DNA from: Betaproteobacteria bacterium RIFCSPLOWO2_02_FULL_68_150
Lineage (GTDB): Bacteria; Pseudomonadota; Gammaproteobacteria; Burkholderiales; SG8-39
Assembly: GCA_001771975.1 (NCBI GenBank)
Contig: MERE01000129.1
Coordinates: 1 to 6,481 of the forward strand
Direction: 5' to 3'
Length of the DNA stretch: 6,481 bases
The notes under the pieces were generated by a model. The model saw only the letters and a list, made by a program, of their open reading frames with translations, searched no databases and had not been told where the DNA came from. Every line of letters starts with the position of its first letter. Positions within the stretch are counted from its first letter, which is position 1. Of the stretch, positions 4,557-6,481 are shown piece by piece. The position numbers were made by a program, and so were the translations under genes.

Positions 4557-6481
4557 ACGTGCCGCCGCAGATCCGGATCTCGAACCACCGGGCGGGCGAC
4601 GCCGGCCTCGCGGCCCGTCTGCGGCGCGAAATCGACGGCGAGGTTCTGTTCGATGCGGCGAGCCGCGGCCGCTATGCAACCGACGCTTCGATCTACCAGA
4701 TCGAGCCGCTGGGGGTCGTCGTGCCGCGCACCGAAGACGCGGTGCGCGGCACGATCGCGCTTGCCGCAGAGGCTGGCGTGCCGGTCTTGCCGCGCGGCGC
4801 CGGCAGCTCGCAATGCGGCCAGACGGTCGGCGCCGCGCTCGTCATCGACGATTCAAAGTATCTCGACCGCGTGCTGGAAATCGATGCGCTGCAGCGCCGT
4901 GCGGTGGTGCAGCCCGGGCTCGCGCTCGACGCCCTGAACGCGCAGCTGCGGCCACACGGATTGTGGTTTCCGGTGGACGTCTCCACTTCTGCGCAGGCGA
5001 CGCTCGGCGGCATGGCAGGCAACAACTCCTGCGGCTCGCGCTCGATTGCCTACGGCAACATGGTGCACAACGTCATCGCAATCGACGCGCTCACGGTGTC
5101 GGGCGAGCGCTGGCGCTTCGGACCCATGGATGAAACTGCAGGTCCGCCGCCCTACCGTGAGCTGGTCGGCAAACTGCGCGCCCTCTACGAGCGCGAGAAG
5201 GCGGAGATCGCGGCGCGCTTTCCGGCCGTGTTGCGCAAGGTCGCCGGCTACAACCTCGATCACCTCGGGCCACCGCAGGCCAACGCCGCGCACCTGCTGG
5301 TCGGGTCGGAGGGCACGCTCGCCTGGTTCGAGCGGCTGCATCTGAAACTCGCGCCGCTGCCGCCGGCAAGGGCGCTCGGCGTGTGTCACTTCCCGAAGTT
5401 CTACAGCGCGATGGATTGCACGCAGCACATCGTGAAGCTCGGTCCGTCGGCCGTCGAACTGGTCGACCGCACCATGATCGAGCTCGCGCGCGAGATCCCG
5501 GCGTTTGCCAGGACCGTGGACGCGTTCATCCGCGGCGAGCCGGATGCGATCCTGTTGGTCGAATTCTCAGGCGAGGAAAACGCCGCGCAGCAGCGCAAGC
5601 TGAACCAGCTCGTGCAGCTGTTGGGTGATCTCGGCCTGCCCGGCAGCGTGGTGCAAATCACCGACGCGAGGCAGCAAAAGGATCTCTGGGAAGTGCGCAA
5701 GGCGGGCCTCAACATCATGATGTCGATGAAGGGTGACGGCAAGCCGGTGTCTTTCATCGAGGATTGCGCCGTGCCGCTGGAACACCTCGCCGACTACACC
5801 GAGCGCCTCACGCAGGTGTTCGAGAAGCACGGCACGCGCGGCACCTGGTATGCGCATGCCTCGGTGGGGTGCCTGCACGTGCGCCCGGTGCTCGACATGC
5901 GCCGCCAGGGGGCAACGCAGATGCGCGCCATCGCCGAAGAAGCCTGCGCCCTGGTGCGGCAATACAAGGGCGCGTACTCGGGCGAGCACGGCGATGGTCT
6001 TGCGCGCTCGGAGTGGATCGCTCCACTGTTCGGTCCGCGCCTGACGGCGGCCCTGGGCGCGATCAAGTCGTGGCTCGATCCGAAGGGCCTGATGAATCCG
6101 GGCAAGATCGTCAACCCGCCGCGCATGGACGATGCCGCGCTGTTTCGCTTCAAGCCGGGCTATCAGGCAATCCCGCTCAAGCCCGCGCTCGACTGGAGCG
6201 AATGGGGTGGCTACGACAAGGCGGTCGAGATGTGCAACAACAACGGCCACTGCCGCAAGTTCGACGCCGGCACCATGTGCCCCTCGTACCGTGCGACACG
6301 CGATGAAGTGCATCTGACCCGGGGACGCGCCAACACGCTGCGGCTCGCGCTCTCGGGCCAACTTGCGTTCGACGAGGCGAAAGAGGCGCTCGATCTGTGC
6401 GTGTCGTGCAAGGGCTGCAAGCGCGAGTGCCCCACGGGCGTGGACATGGCACGCATGAAAATCGAATATCTGGCGCAATAT
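4553..6481 (+). CDS. FAD-binding and 4Fe-4S dehydrogenase, GlcD/GlcF-type fusion (partial, right edge)
   Basis: This is a flavo-iron-sulfur 2-hydroxy acid dehydrogenase, 643 codons seen with no stop; relatives are near 1,000 residues. FAD would take two electrons from a D-2-hydroxy acid and pass them through the clusters to an acceptor. In order: PCMH-type FAD domain with RGAGSS (81-86), QPGLALDALN (120-129) and GNNSCGSRSIAYGN (156-169); the flavoprotein cap domain with SGEHGDG (476-482) and LDPKGLMNPGKIV; then ferredoxin-like cysteines C561, C567, C576 (CNNNGHCRK to MCPSY) and C616, C619, C622, C626 (CVSCKGCKRECP). The missing part should hold the rest of the GlcF-like region. GTG 4553 overlaps the regulator stop (GTGA), implying coupling; GTG 4559 is the alternative. 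It resembles YdiJ, the E. coli D-2-hydroxyglutarate dehydrogenase, and glycolate or D-lactate enzymes. The substrate is not determined. Confidence 0.93.
   Translation, partial: MNVPPQIRISNHRAGDAGLAARLRREIDGEVLFDAASRGRYATDASIYQIEPLGVVVPRTEDAVRGTIALAAEAGVPVLPRGAGSSQCGQTVGAALVIDDSKYLDRVLEIDALQRRAVVQPGLALDALNAQLRPHGLWFPVDVSTSAQATLGGMAGNNSCGSRSIAYGNMVHNVIAIDALTVSGERWRFGPMDETAGPPPYRELVGKLRALYEREKAEIAARFPAVLRKVAGYNLDHLGPPQANAAHLLVGSEGTLAWFERLHLKLAPLPPARALGVCHFPKFYSAMDCTQHIVKLGPSAVELVDRTMIELAREIPAFARTVDAFIRGEPDAILLVEFSGEENAAQQRKLNQLVQLLGDLGLPGSVVQITDARQQKDLWEVRKAGLNIMMSMKGDGKPVSFIEDCAVPLEHLADYTERLTQVFEKHGTRGTWYAHASVGCLHVRPVLDMRRQGATQMRAIAEEACALVRQYKGAYSGEHGDGLARSEWIAPLFGPRLTAALGAIKSWLDPKGLMNPGKIVNPPRMDDAALFRFKPGYQAIPLKPALDWSEWGGYDKAVEMCNNNGHCRKFDAGTMCPSYRATRDEVHLTRGRANTLRLALSGQLAFDEAKEALDLCVSCKGCKRECPTGVDMARMKIEYLAQY

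Noticed and set aside
5567..6478. 303-codon open frame on the minus strand
   Set aside because: Antisense to the dehydrogenase, where SGEHGDG and the cysteine motifs prove the plus-strand frame. The product is Arg/His/Ala-rich with no family pattern.
4553..6481. A glcDEF-type glycolate oxidase operon
   Set aside because: The FAD part and the cysteine motifs are in one uninterrupted frame and no separate GlcE-like gene is seen, so this is a fusion enzyme and not the three-subunit oxidase.

Overview
The window is a compact catabolic locus from a GC-rich bacterium. The codon bias, the short gene spacing and the flavour of the proteins (TRAP transporter, FCD-type GntR regulator, FAD/Fe-S fusion dehydrogenase) suggest a betaproteobacterium, perhaps Burkholderiales. 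That placement is an impression; no rRNA or other marker gene is present.

Two transcription units diverge from a control region of 113 bp (3739-3851). The leftward unit has four tightly packed genes: a class V PLP aminotransferase of the serine/alanine/aspartate-glyoxylate family (3738-2545), then the three parts of a TRAP transporter. These are the periplasmic binding protein DctP (2524-1556), the small permease DctQ (1548-1039) and the large permease DctM (from 1039, running off the left edge). The gaps are 20 bp, 7 bp and a 1-bp overlap, so one mRNA is likely. The rightward unit has a GntR/FCD regulator (3852-4556) whose stop codon overlaps the GTG start of a large FAD-binding and 4Fe-4S dehydrogenase (4553 to the right edge, 643 codons seen).

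The genes suggest a working model. The TRAP system imports a small carboxylate, plausibly a 2-hydroxy acid. The FAD/Fe-S enzyme oxidises it to a 2-oxo acid such as glyoxylate. The aminotransferase converts that oxo acid to an amino acid. The regulator senses the substrate or product and controls both arms from the shared region. The substrate cannot be read from the sequence.

Two things stand out. First, the control region carries a perfect 20-bp palindrome and a perfect 12-bp palindrome whose centres are exactly 21 bp apart, plus further ATGCAA-type repeats. They lie where a repressor would block the predicted leftward promoter. Second, DctM runs straight from its IIPPSI hairpin motif into the segment that normally lies about 55 residues further on, with the reading frame intact. 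It therefore appears to lack half of a substrate-site hairpin and a membrane helix. I saw no RNA genes, insertion sequences, CRISPR arrays or clear terminators.
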